NCBI GenBank assembly: GCA_027325115.1 | Contig: DAHWFG010000025.1 | Location: 1 to 13,982, forward strand | Source of the DNA: JAKBCQ01 sp021807585 | GTDB taxonomy: Bacteria > Planctomycetota > Planctomycetia > Isosphaerales > Isosphaeraceae | DNA: 13,982 nucleotides | Reading direction: 5' to 3' | Shown here: positions 1-7,473 of the stretch, piece after piece | Layout of the letters: each line of letters opens with the position of its first letter | Numbering within the stretch: position 1 is the first letter of the stretch | Notes under the pieces: generated by a model | What the model was told of the DNA's origin: nothing | The model's database searches: none | The model's input: the letters and a program-made list of their open reading frames with translations, nothing else | Position numbers and translations under genes: made by a program

Positions 1-408
1 TTTAGCGAGCATGTGACGGGGGATTTTTCGAACGCGATCGCAACCGACAATAGCGACCTTTTCCTACCGGGAACTCATCCGAGCACACCCGCGATCGCTT
101 ACACTCAATGCCGATCATTTAATTATTTGGATTTACAGTACCAAGGTGTTTCAAACATCGGGGCTCCATGGATTTATGGGACCGGTGGTACAACCACTTA
201 CAACCATACGGCGCCTCCGAGCACGCGTTCATGTATGTTTCCGCCAGGGAGACAAATGGTGATCCCGAACAGCTATCACCCCGCGGGAGTGAACGTGTTG
301 ATGGGTGACGGTTCGGTCCGGTTCGTCAAGAGCTCGATCAACATCGTCACGTGGATGGCTCTGGGAACGCGTAACATGCGCGAAGTCATCAGCGCCGACG
401 CGGAGTAA
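1..408 (+). CDS. DUF1559 pseudopilin-like secreted protein, C-terminal part (5' end outside window)
   Basis: The reading frame is open from the first base, so this is the 3' part of a gene that begins upstream; 135 residues are visible. It starts in F-S-E-H-V-T-G-D-F-S and ends with S-Y-H-P-A-G-V-N-V-L-M-G-D-G-S-V-R-F, the H-x(9)-DG signature closing planctomycete DUF1559 proteins. It aligns along its whole visible length with the complete DUF1559 protein at 906-1913, and its last 46 residues are identical to that protein. The family is known for a type IV pilin-like N-terminus and great expansion in planctomycetes; its molecular role is not established. The stop codon is 28 bases upstream of the lipoprotein gene at 437, so the two are probably co-transcribed. 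Confidence 0.93.
   Translation, partial: FSEHVTGDFSNAIATDNSDLFLPGTHPSTPAIAYTQCRSFNYLDLQYQGVSNIGAPWIYGTGGTTTYNHTAPPSTRSCMFPPGRQMVIPNSYHPAGVNVLMGDGSVRFVKSSINIVTWMALGTRNMREVISADAE
266..408 (+). repeat. Near-identical 3' end of DUF1559 gene, copy 1
   Basis: This 143-base stretch matches 1771-1913 with only three differences seen (T/C in a Gly codon, T/C in an Arg codon and G/A in the last Glu codon), all silent. Just upstream the two genes differ at many residues. The sharp boundary suggests gene conversion or a recent recombination rather than selection alone. Confidence 0.85.
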
Positions 409-436
409 ATTTATAAGCATTCAAGGAGATCATTCT

Positions 437-853
437 ATGTGCAATTGCTACACCATTCCGATCCATCGGATCCTCGTCGTTTCCGCGGCGGTCGCGGTTT
501 CCATCGCGGTCGCGGGGTGTGGAGCGAGAGCGCCCGGATCGTTCTCATCAGGAGACGTCGATCAGGCCAAGTCGAAGCTCGGAGCGGCGCTCGACGCGTG
601 GAAAGAAGGCAAAACACCCGCCGACCTCCGCGGCTTGAAACCCTCGGTCTACGTCTCCGATCAAGATTGGAGCGCGGGGAAAAAGCTCGCCGAGTTTCGC
701 ATCGATCGTGTTGAAAAGACGACGGGTCCGAACCCAAACATCGTCGTCGTTTTGACACTCGACGAGGCGAAGGGGAAAGCGACAAAGAAACAGGTCGTTT
801 ACTCGGTAACAACAACTCCGGCGATCACAATCGCGCGGACCGACATCAACTGA
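437..853 (+). CDS. Small lipoprotein of the DUF1559-associated type
   Basis: Predicted 138-residue lipoprotein. The start at 437 is chosen because AAGGAGAT (423-430) lies seven bases upstream; the frame stays open further 5', but that extension overlaps the DUF1559 gene. Residues 12-27 are hydrophobic and end in the lipobox V-A-G-C, so lipidation is expected at Cys28. The mature part has a W-K-E-G-K-x-P-A-D-L segment, a D-Q-D-W motif, and a beta-rich C-terminus ending in T-T-T-P-A-I-T. It is a paralogue of the lipoprotein at 9426-9863, which shares W-K-x-G, D-x-D-W and the closing T-x-P-A-x-T. Both copies sit directly behind a DUF1559 gene. No enzymatic motif is visible and the function is unknown; an accessory envelope role is inferred from position only. 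Confidence 0.9.
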   Translation: MCNCYTIPIHRILVVSAAVAVSIAVAGCGARAPGSFSSGDVDQAKSKLGAALDAWKEGKTPADLRGLKPSVYVSDQDWSAGKKLAEFRIDRVEKTTGPNPNIVVVLTLDEAKGKATKKQVVYSVTTTPAITIARTDIN

Positions 854-905
854 ACGATCATCCGGTTGTTAGTTCCATCGCTGATCACTAGAAAGGACAA
901 GATTT

Positions 906-1913
906 ATGTTGTATTCATCGACTTTTCGACGCGGTTTCACCTTGATCGAGCTGCTGGTCGTCATCGCGATCATCGGAGTTTTGGTCGGATTGTTGTTGCC
1001 GGCGGTTCAACAGGCTCGCGAGGCCGCCCGCCGCGCCCAGTGCGTCAACAATCTCAAGCAGATCGGCCTGGCGCTGACGAATTATCATGACACGAACAAG
1101 GCATTACCGACGGGTCGCACGATTTACTTTACCGGGTCCACTCAGTTCAGTCCCTCGGCATTTTCCTATTCGGCTCATGCCCAAATGCTTCCGTATATCG
1201 ATCAAGCCAACCTTTGGGGTGCGCTCAATTTCAATTTACCTTGGGCTTATCCCGATAACACGACCGGAGTGGCGACGAGCGTGGGATCTTTCCTTTGTCC
1301 GTCCGATTCGAAGGATTATCTCCCCACGGGATGGGCGGGGACGAATTACCGAGCCAACGAGGGGACGAGCTTAGTTTTCGGCTACGGACCGCAGCAAGAT
1401 CCAAATGGAGTAAATGTGAATATGCCTCCTCCAAATGGCGCGTTTTTCGCGGATGTATCATACAGGTTTGCTCAATTTCGTGACGGCCTGAGCAATACGG
1501 CGCTCTTCAGCGAGCATGTCACGGGGGATTTTTCGAACTCGATAGCGACCGACAACGGCGATACGTTTCGGCCCGGAACATATCCAAGTACACCTCTTCA
1601 GGCTTACAATCAGTGCCGCGGACTCAATTATTTAGATCTCCAATATCAAGGCGAATCGAACACCGGAGCGCCTTGGATCAATGGAGATCATACAAAGACG
1701 AGTTACTACCAATCTGCGCCGCCCAACTCGCGATCGTGCATGTTCCCGCCGCTTCGTATTCAGACGACGGCGAACAGCTATCACCCCGCGGGAGTGAACG
1801 TGTTGATGGGTGACGGCTCGGTCCGGTTCGTCAAGAGCTCGATCAACATCGTCACGTGGATGGCTCTGGGAACGCGCAACATGCGCGAAGTCATCAGCGC
1901 CGACGCGGAATAA
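906..1913 (+). CDS. DUF1559 pseudopilin-like secreted protein
   Basis: Complete 335-residue DUF1559 protein, close to the usual family length. AAAGGA (892-897) lies eight bases before the ATG. Residues 10-26 form the prepilin-type segment G-F-T-L-I-E-L-L-V-V-I-A-I-I-G-V-L, followed by L-L-P-A-V-Q-Q-A-R-E-A-A-R-R, C-V-N-N-L-K-Q and a N-Y-H motif typical of the family. The C-terminus holds the H-P-A-G-V-N-V-L-M-G-D-G signature. By analogy with type II pseudopilins, the N-terminal helix would anchor the protein in a membrane after prepilin-peptidase cleavage; this is a family inference. It follows the lipoprotein gene by 52 bases and precedes the selenoprotein gene by 211 bases. The second cassette has only one DUF1559 gene, so this copy may be a local duplication of the gene ending at 408. 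Confidence 0.96.
   Translation: MLYSSTFRRGFTLIELLVVIAIIGVLVGLLLPAVQQAREAARRAQCVNNLKQIGLALTNYHDTNKALPTGRTIYFTGSTQFSPSAFSYSAHAQMLPYIDQANLWGALNFNLPWAYPDNTTGVATSVGSFLCPSDSKDYLPTGWAGTNYRANEGTSLVFGYGPQQDPNGVNVNMPPPNGAFFADVSYRFAQFRDGLSNTALFSEHVTGDFSNSIATDNGDTFRPGTYPSTPLQAYNQCRGLNYLDLQYQGESNTGAPWINGDHTKTSYYQSAPPNSRSCMFPPLRIQTTANSYHPAGVNVLMGDGSVRFVKSSINIVTWMALGTRNMREVISADAE
1771..1913 (+). repeat. Near-identical 3' end of DUF1559 gene, copy 2
   Basis: Partner of 266-408; three silent differences in 143 bases, against marked divergence of the two genes immediately upstream. Confidence 0.85.
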
Positions 1914-1928
1914 CGCGTGAATCGACTC

Positions 1929-1945
1929 TTGATATTTGATATCAA
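1929..1945. promoter_or_regulatory. Perfect 7-bp inverted repeat upstream of selenoprotein A
   Basis: TTGATAT-TTG-ATATCAA is a perfect, AT-rich palindrome with a three-base centre, 16 bases after the DUF1559 stop and 180 bases before the selenoprotein start. It lacks a T-run and is too AT-rich for a typical intrinsic terminator, so a protein-binding operator is the more likely reading. No regulator is identified in the window. The remaining intergenic sequence up to 2124 shows no gene that I can support. Confidence 0.35.
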
Positions 1946-2124
1946 CAAAATCAAGCTTTCGTTCCATATCGACTTTCACCGTCCGCTTGGTCAAGAACGC
2001 GAACAAGGGATGCGGAGTTCCGTTCTGATTCAAGCGAGAAGATATGGAGCGAACGCTCGTCATTCCGCTCCTCGACGAAGAATCGAAAATATGAACATTT
2101 TCAATCTTCACAGGGACATAAACC

Positions 2125-4008
2125 ATGAATACGACGACAATCAAAAGTTCCATAACGGCCGTCGTGCTCGTCGTCACCGTCGGTCTCTCGATCGCGCCGG
2201 CCGCCGTCGACGACGAACCCGGTAAACCGACTCCTGTTGGAGAATCGCGGCCGCGCTTTAAGGCGTCCGGCAACGCCGAGGCGTGGAGTTACTTGCCGAA
2301 CTCGGAGCATGGGGGCGGTCAACCGCTGCCGAATTGGGCGCTCGTGTTCGCGCGCAGCCTTCCCGGAACGACCGCGGCGATGCTTGAAAACGATCGGCTT
2401 TATCGCATGGGGAGCTCGCTCGGACCCGTTCTCAGCGGCAAGATGCGTTTGGTCGCGGCGTACGCGAACCGGTGCGAATACGCGAAGGCTTACGCCGAAG
2501 CCGATCTTCGTCGAGCCGGGGTCGGCGACGCCGAGATCAAGGCGCTCTCGGACGACCAACCGGGGACAACACATAAAGAACGCGCCGCGCTTCAATTCGC
2601 ACGACAAATGACGCTCGACGCCGACTCCGTCACCGACGCCGATGTCGCATACTTAATATCGACATATGGAGACAAAAAGTTTATCGCAATGGTTTTGCTG
2701 GTCGCACATGCGAATTTTCAAGATCGTCTCCTCTTGGCGCTCGACGTTCCGATCGAGTCGGGAGGGCCGTTCGCTCCAATCGACGTTCGGTTTGTGAAGG
2801 GGAAAAAACCTTCTGTTGTTACTCGACGGGTTCCACCCGCCAATCCATCGTTACCTCCGGTACCTGAACGGATCGACGATCCCGAATGGAAGTCTCTCAA
2901 GATTGACGATCTTCGCCAGAGTTTGGAAAAACAGAAAACCAAAACCGGCCGAGTGCGCGTTCCCACTTGGGATGAGGTGCTCAAAACCATACCGCCCGGT
3001 TATCCGGTACCGAAAAAACGAATTCGAACGAATTTGGGGTTGGTCCGCATGGGCTATCAGCCTGAATTGGCATTCGCCTGGTCGTCGTGTATGGAAGCTT
3101 TCGGAGACGAGGCGAAACAAGATCGCGTGTTCGAGGGAAGTCTTTTCTGGATTATGACCCGGACGATTCACTGCTTTTACTGAATGGGTCACTCCGAGAT
3201 GTCGCTCGCGGTCGCGGGCCTTGACGAAAATTCTCTGAACGAACGGACGCGAATACTCGCGTCGGGAGACTGGTCGATCATTCCAGCGGGTGAACGAGCG
3301 GCTTTTTTCTTCGCTCGCAAGCAGGCGAAAACCCCTTGGAACATCGATCGGCAAGATATCCAAACTCTCATCGATTATCTCGGCGAGGATCGAGCGCTTG
3401 ACATTGTTTGGAAATCAAGCTGGTGCCACTACATGACTCGTAACGCGGACGCATTGCAACTTCCTCTTGAGCGTGAAAACGCTTTTATGGAAGGCGAGAT
3501 TCCGGCTCGGAATCAAAAAAAGTCGACCGCGATGTTCGGTCGAATCGATAAGATCGGCGACCCCCTAACGAGAGGCGACATACGCATGAAAGATTCATTG
3601 AATGAAGAAGTCGGAGTTGAACTTCGGGCCGCATCAAATCGCTTGGATTCGCGCTCGTACGATTTTGTGAGTGATCTCGCCGATTTGGCGAGTCGGCTCG
3701 ATCGCGTCGCCGCGACCGAGGCGGCCGACGCGAAGGAGCTCGCGATCCTCGCTGCGCGATCGACGTCGATCGTGATCCGTCGATTGTCGGCGATCGGCAG
3801 ATATCTGAGTCGGATCGACGGTCGATTGCGCCGTCAGGAATATCGGCTCGCCGACCTTGCCGGTCGGATCTCGGATCATGAAACGTCGTTGAGGATGATC
3901 TGCGAGGTCTTTAAGGAGATGGACGATCCTTATGGATTCGGGAGAGAAGTCGACGAACGGATCACAAACGACAGACTCGATTTCGACGATCGAGAGTCTG
4001 AGGAATGA
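2125..4008 (+). CDS. Selenoprotein A: tandem CMD/AhpD-like protein (Sec353) fused to a coiled-coil tail; TGA 3181-3183 read as selenocysteine
   Basis: Read as one 627-residue protein; if TGA is taken as stop it falls into two ORFs (2125-3183 and 3184-4008) in the same frame with no gap. AGGGA (2112-2116) precedes the ATG. Residues 1-27 resemble a signal peptide. CMD domain 1 has a degenerate motif, C117-E-Y-A, lacking the second cysteine. CMD domain 2 has H-C350-F-Y-U353-M-G-H, the AhpD-type C-x-x-C with Sec in the second position, then a conserved W-C-H-Y-M-T-R. AhpD-family C-x-x-C motifs act in thiol-disulfide and peroxide reduction; a redox role here is inferred. From about residue 488 a long alpha-helical, Arg/Asp/Glu-rich tail follows, homologous to the separate gene at 12597-13025 and ending in M-D-D-P-Y-G-F-G-R-E. 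An internal ATG at 3586 aligns with that gene's start, so the tail might also be made separately. The paralogue in cassette B has the TGA at the same place. Confidence 0.85.
3181..3183 (+). other. Selenocysteine codon (recoded TGA), selenoprotein A
   Basis: The TGA falls in C-F-Y-TGA-M-G-H, at the second Cys position of the CMD/AhpD redox motif. The frame continues for 274 more codons of conserved protein, and the paralogue has TGA at the identical position. A hairpin with a GGUC loop follows (3204-3219). TGA is an ordinary stop elsewhere in the window, for example at 851-853, 4006-4008 and 7429-7431, so general reassignment is unlikely. Confidence 0.87.
3204..3219 (+). promoter_or_regulatory. 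Candidate bacterial SECIS hairpin, selenoprotein A
   Basis: GCTCGC (3204-3209) pairs with GCGGGC (3214-3219), five Watson-Crick pairs and one T-G wobble, closing the tetraloop GGTC (3210-3213). The loop starts 27 bases after the TGA. A lower stem can form from GTC 3201-3203 with GAC 3223-3225 across a three-base bulge. GGUC is the apical loop of the E. coli fdhF SECIS bound by SelB. The bulged U of the fdhF stem is not obvious here. Confidence 0.75.
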
Positions 4009-4074
4009 ACCGAGTCGACTGAGTCGATATTCATTATTGTAAACATATTATTGATTATCAGGGAGGATTCGAGA

Positions 4075-4203
4075 TTGTTTGAAGTGCGAGGTGGATTTCG
4101 ATCGAATTTCGAGGTTGAAGTTCGCGCGACGAGATTGAGGGAATCGATTCCGACGCTCGGCGACCTGATTTCGAGAAAAGATTTTGATCGATTCGAGCGA
4201 TAA
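4075..4203 (+). CDS. Possible small protein (42 aa), TTG start
   Basis: A short open frame begins at TTG 4075, eight bases after a strong ribosome-binding-site match GGGAGG (4061-4066), and ends at TAA 4201-4203. The predicted product starts M-F-E-V-R-G-G-F and is rich in Arg, Glu and Asp; it has no signal peptide or recognised domain. The sequence before the Shine-Dalgarno is AT-rich (4028-4060) and could hold a promoter. I recognise no homologue, and no matching ORF follows cassette B. The ribosome site is the main argument; the rare start codon and short length argue against. Confidence 0.3.
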   Translation: MFEVRGGFRSNFEVEVRATRLRESIPTLGDLISRKDFDRFER

Positions 4204-4207
4204 CATA

Positions 4208-4235
4208 TTGTTTTTCGTGTCGTCTATGATACAAT
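4208..4235 (+). promoter_or_regulatory. Possible sigma-70-type promoter for the small secreted protein
   Basis: TTGTTT (4208-4213) and TACAAT (4230-4235) are separated by 16 bases and end 52 bases before the proposed GTG start at 4288. The -10 match is good and the -35 match moderate. Planctomycete promoters are poorly defined, so this is only a candidate. Confidence 0.3.
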
Positions 4236-4287
4236 TCGTCGTCCTGTCTCTTAATTGACCGAGAGCTTCTCTATTCGGGATCACGGC

Positions 4288-4716
4288 GTGGATTCGACGA
4301 TATTGACGAAACGAACTCGAACGACATTCGTAACGCTTTTGGCGTTGCTCGGATGCGGCGTGTTCGTTCCTTCGTTGGTTCGGGCCGAATGCGCTCGTTA
4401 TGTGGCGTATCACGATCAAAAGATCGAAATCGCAGGTACGCTTGAAATATTGGATTCCGGAGGATTCGCGCCGAAGCGCGGCACGCCGATCTCGCCTCCG
4501 TCTGAACGTCCCACGCCGTGTTCGGGAGCGATGTGTTCGGGAAGTCCCGCGATACCGTGGGCGCCGATCCACCCAATTCCGGAACGTGTGAACCAATGGG
4601 CGTTTCTTGAAAGAGTGCCTCCCGCGATCGGTGGCGGAGTCGTCGTCGATGTTCGCGGTGAAACGACACTGACACCCGTCCTCATCGCCTCTTCAATCTT
4701 CCACCCTCCGCGGTGA
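4288..4716 (+). CDS. Small secreted Cys-containing protein, planctomycete family of unknown function (copy 1)
   Basis: Predicted 142 residues from a GTG at 4288. This start is preferred because it aligns with the GTG start of the paralogue at 7571; an in-frame TTG at 4255 would add 11 residues before the signal peptide. Residues about 11-33 form a signal peptide ending V-R-A, and the mature protein begins E-C-A-R-Y-V-A-Y-H-D-Q. A Pro-rich middle carries P-C-S-G-A-M-C-S-G-S-P-A, then P-W-A-P-I-H and I-P-E-R-V-N-Q-W-A-F-L, and the protein ends S-I-F-H-P-P-R. The mature part has three cysteines and no catalytic motif that I recognise. It shares these blocks with 7571-8008, and the pair brackets the FG-GAP/ASPIC gene. 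Function unknown. Confidence 0.8.
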   Translation: MDSTILTKRTRTTFVTLLALLGCGVFVPSLVRAECARYVAYHDQKIEIAGTLEILDSGGFAPKRGTPISPPSERPTPCSGAMCSGSPAIPWAPIHPIPERVNQWAFLERVPPAIGGGVVVDVRGETTLTPVLIASSIFHPPR

Positions 4717-5106
4717 TGTTAAACGCGCTTATCAAACTATTTTCACTATATTTGACGTCGGAGACGATAGGCGTCGATCGAATCGTCGCGCCAAGCGATC
4801 GACTTGATTTCATCGAGGCTCGCGTGATCGGCGATCTCGACGCTTTGTGATCTCGCCGTCGGACGCGAGTCGATCGAAACGTTCACGATGAGCATCGTCG
4901 TTCGATCGTCAACGACGGTCTCGATTGCGCACCCGAGGGCGCGTCACGCTCGCGATGCGCGCCGAGTCGAATTCGGGCTCGCGTGCTCCTAAGACTTAAG
5001 GCGTTCATCGTAGGCGCCTTATGACGACCGAAATTGGACTCTTTGACGACGAAACGCGCCGCGATCCGTTTTCGTTCGTCGAATGTCATTCACGGAGAGT
5101 TTTCAC
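4717..5106. other. Intergenic region with two competing tiny ORFs and a hairpin
   Basis: This stretch before the FG-GAP gene holds no gene I can call firmly. Two short frames overlap on opposite strands. One, plus strand 4716-4850 (44 codons), starts at an ATG overlapping the preceding stop (TGATG), which would allow translational coupling. The other, minus strand 4895-4746 (49 codons), begins M-L-I-V-N-V-S-I-D-S-R. Both look codon-like, but the sequence is packed with CGATCG words, which make either strand look coding, and neither has a clear ribosome-binding site. An inverted repeat lies at 4997-5021. Confidence 0.4.
4997..5021. repeat. Inverted repeat TAAGGCG / CGCCTTA
   Basis: TAAGGCG (4997-5003) and CGCCTTA (5015-5021) are perfect complements; two inner G-T pairs can extend the stem over a short loop. 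It lies 86 bases before the FG-GAP gene start. There is no T-run after it, so it is more likely an mRNA leader hairpin or binding site than an intrinsic terminator. Confidence 0.4.
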
Positions 5107-7431
5107 ATGAAGATTTCATCGATTTACAAGGCGATCCCGTCGATCGTGAAATTCACCTTCGGCTTGGCTTCAATCGCCGTAATCGTATCGGCATATATGG
5201 GAGGGTTTCGAAAACCTCACGGCGATGTTCACGCCGAGGTTCAGCGATCGGTCGCGCCGACTCGATCGGTTGAACGAGCCGAAGAGAAGTTGGTTTACAA
5301 ACCGCGACAACGCTGGGATTCCGGCGGATATTCGGTGGTTTCGTCAAACGTGATACCGTGGGGCGCCGCGGCATCGCTCGGCGAGATCGCGGGAAGGTGG
5401 TCGAGAGTCGGATATCGCATGATCGACGTGCTCGACACGGTTGGAAAGACCGATTTCGTTTCGGACGACGCGAAAATATCGCGCAACATCGCCAAGGCGA
5501 TGCTGTATCAATTTGAAGGCGAACCGAAGCGATCCTACGAGCTTCTGGAAGCGACGCGAACGACTGTCGAGCGAGAGAAGAAGATCGCTCAAGAGAAACT
5601 ATACACGGTGATTTATTTTCTAGGGGTCGCCGCTCTACGCATGGGAGAGACCGAAAACTGTATCGAGTGCCGAGGTGAGAGTTCGTGCATCCTTCCGATC
5701 TCGCGCGCCGCGATCCACACGGTTCCACGCGGTTCACGCGCAGCGATTCGTCATTTCATGGAATATCTCGAAATGTTTCCCGAAGACCTCGAAGTGAAAT
5801 GGCTGCTCAACCTGGCGCATATGACGCTGGGAGAACATCCCGCCAAGGTCGATCCTCGATTCGTGATCTCGCTCGATCGATACCGACAATCCGAGTTCGG
5901 TATCGGTCAATTCCGAGACGTCGGGCATCTTGTCGGAGTGAACCGATTCAATCAGGCGGGGGGCGCGATCATGGAAGATTTCAACAACGACGGCCTGCTC
6001 GATCTCGCGGTCTCGTGCTACGATCCCACGGCGCTGTTGACGATCTACTTCAACAAGGGAAACGGCGTTTTCCAGGACGTCACCGACAAATCGGAACTCT
6101 CCGATCAATTCGGCGGCCTTCAATGCGTTCAAACCGATTACAATAACGATGGACATATGGATATTTTTATTGTTCGAGGCGCCTGGCTCGAGCATCCGGT
6201 TCGACCGAGTTTGATCAGGAACAACGGCGACGGAACATTTACGGACGTGACCGAGAAGGCGGGGTTACTCGATCCCGTCAACTCGAATACGGCGTCGTGG
6301 GCGGATTACGACAACGACGGCCTGCTCGACGTGTTCATCGGCTGCGAGAAGCAACGCGATCGCTTGTACCACAATCGAGGCGACGGGACGTTCGAGGAGG
6401 TCTCGTTCCGCGCGGGATTGACCGGAACCGAGGAGTTCTGGACGAAAGGATCGACATGGATCGATTTTGACAACGACGATTACCCCGATTTATTCATCAA
6501 CCATCTCAACGGATCGTCCGCCGAATTGTATCGGAACAATCGCAACGGCACGTTCACCGAGGTCACCGTGTCGATGGGTGTGAACGGACCGAGGCACGGG
6601 TTCTCGTGCTGGGCGTGGGATTACGATAACGACGGCTTGCTCGACCTGTTCGCCACAAGTTATGAACACACGACCGAGGATGTGGTGAAAGGATTGATCG
6701 GTCTTCCGCACGCGTTGGAATCGAACAAGCTTTATCACAACATCGGCGGCAAGAAGTTCGAGGATGTAACCAAGAAGGCGGGTCTCGATCTGGTTTTTAT
6801 GGCGATGGGGAGCAATTACGGAGATTTCGACAACGACGGTTTTCTTGATATGTACCTGGGAACGGGCGATCCGAACATCGCGAGCTTGGTTCCCAATCGG
6901 ATGTTCAAGAATGTGGGAGGCGAGCGTTTCGCCGAGATCACCGGGACGTCGGGAACGGGGCACCTCCAAAAAGGGCACGGGGTCGCTTGCGGCGACTGGG
7001 ATCGCGACGGCGACGTTGATATCTTTATCGAGATGGGAGGAGCAATCAACGGTGATAAATATCACAATGTTTTGTTTAACAATCCGGGCCAGGGGAATTC
7101 GTGGTTGACGGTGCGGCTGAAGGGGGTGAAGACGAATCGCGCCGCGATCGGAGCGCGAATCAAGGCGACGACCGCGGGGGATCAGCCGCTCTCGGTTTAT
7201 CGGCACGTTTCGTCGGGGAGCAGCTTCGGAGGGAACCCGCTTGAGCAATCGATCGGCCTTGGGAAAGCGGAACGCGTGGCGACGCTCGAGATTCATTGGC
7301 CGACAAGCGGGACGACACAGGTTTTCAAGGACATCGCGGCGAATCAATACATTGAAGTGACGGAATTCGCCGAGAATTATCGGAGGCTCGATCTCAAGCC
7401 GATCGCGACTCCCAGTGCGGATGAAAAGTGA
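5107..7431 (+). CDS. CRTAC1-like FG-GAP/VCBS repeat protein with UnbV_ASPIC C-terminus
   Basis: Predicted 774 residues. ATG 5107 is chosen over the in-frame ATG at 5083 because GGAGAG (5094-5099) lies seven bases before it. A hydrophobic segment (about 12-32) is a signal peptide or anchor. An N-terminal helical part contains the family's N-C-(x)n-S-C-I-L-P-I cysteine block. A beta-propeller follows with seven calcium-binding-type loops of the form D-x-D/N-x-D-G/D-x-x-D, starting near residues 291, 344, 400, 453, 505, 573 and 630. The C-terminus (about 664-750) is an ASPIC/UnbV domain with I-G-A-R-I, a H-V-S-S-G-S-S segment and L-E-I-H-W-P. Such proteins are extracellular or periplasmic and probably bind Ca2+ and carbohydrate or protein ligands; the exact role is unknown. 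It is bracketed by the two small secreted paralogues, which suggests a shared locus. Confidence 0.93.
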   Translation: MKISSIYKAIPSIVKFTFGLASIAVIVSAYMGGFRKPHGDVHAEVQRSVAPTRSVERAEEKLVYKPRQRWDSGGYSVVSSNVIPWGAAASLGEIAGRWSRVGYRMIDVLDTVGKTDFVSDDAKISRNIAKAMLYQFEGEPKRSYELLEATRTTVEREKKIAQEKLYTVIYFLGVAALRMGETENCIECRGESSCILPISRAAIHTVPRGSRAAIRHFMEYLEMFPEDLEVKWLLNLAHMTLGEHPAKVDPRFVISLDRYRQSEFGIGQFRDVGHLVGVNRFNQAGGAIMEDFNNDGLLDLAVSCYDPTALLTIYFNKGNGVFQDVTDKSELSDQFGGLQCVQTDYNNDGHMDIFIVRGAWLEHPVRPSLIRNNGDGTFTDVTEKAGLLDPVNSNTASWADYDNDGLLDVFIGCEKQRDRLYHNRGDGTFEEVSFRAGLTGTEEFWTKGSTWIDFDNDDYPDLFINHLNGSSAELYRNNRNGTFTEVTVSMGVNGPRHGFSCWAWDYDNDGLLDLFATSYEHTTEDVVKGLIGLPHALESNKLYHNIGGKKFEDVTKKAGLDLVFMAMGSNYGDFDNDGFLDMYLGTGDPNIASLVPNRMFKNVGGERFAEITGTSGTGHLQKGHGVACGDWDRDGDVDIFIEMGGAINGDKYHNVLFNNPGQGNSWLTVRLKGVKTNRAAIGARIKATTAGDQPLSVYRHVSSGSSFGGNPLEQSIGLGKAERVATLEIHWPTSGTTQVFKDIAANQYIEVTEFAENYRRLDLKPIATPSADEK

Positions 7432-7449
7432 TGATGCTTCCGAGTCGGC

Positions 7450-7463
7450 TTCGATATTTTTTT
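7450..7463 (+). terminator. Weak terminator-like element after the FG-GAP gene
   Basis: A short possible stem in the CGAG...TTCG sequence beginning about 7441 runs into a T-rich stretch around 7456-7463, just after the stop at 7431. The stem would have only about four pairs, so intrinsic termination is uncertain. Confidence 0.2.
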
Positions 7464-7473
7464 GGGCGGGGTC

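Noticed and set aside
3181..3183. TGA reassigned as a sense codon such as Trp or Gly in this organism
   Set aside because: Several well-supported genes end in TGA (851-853, 4006-4008, 7429-7431, 9861-9863, 13023-13025), and Trp is encoded by TGG throughout.
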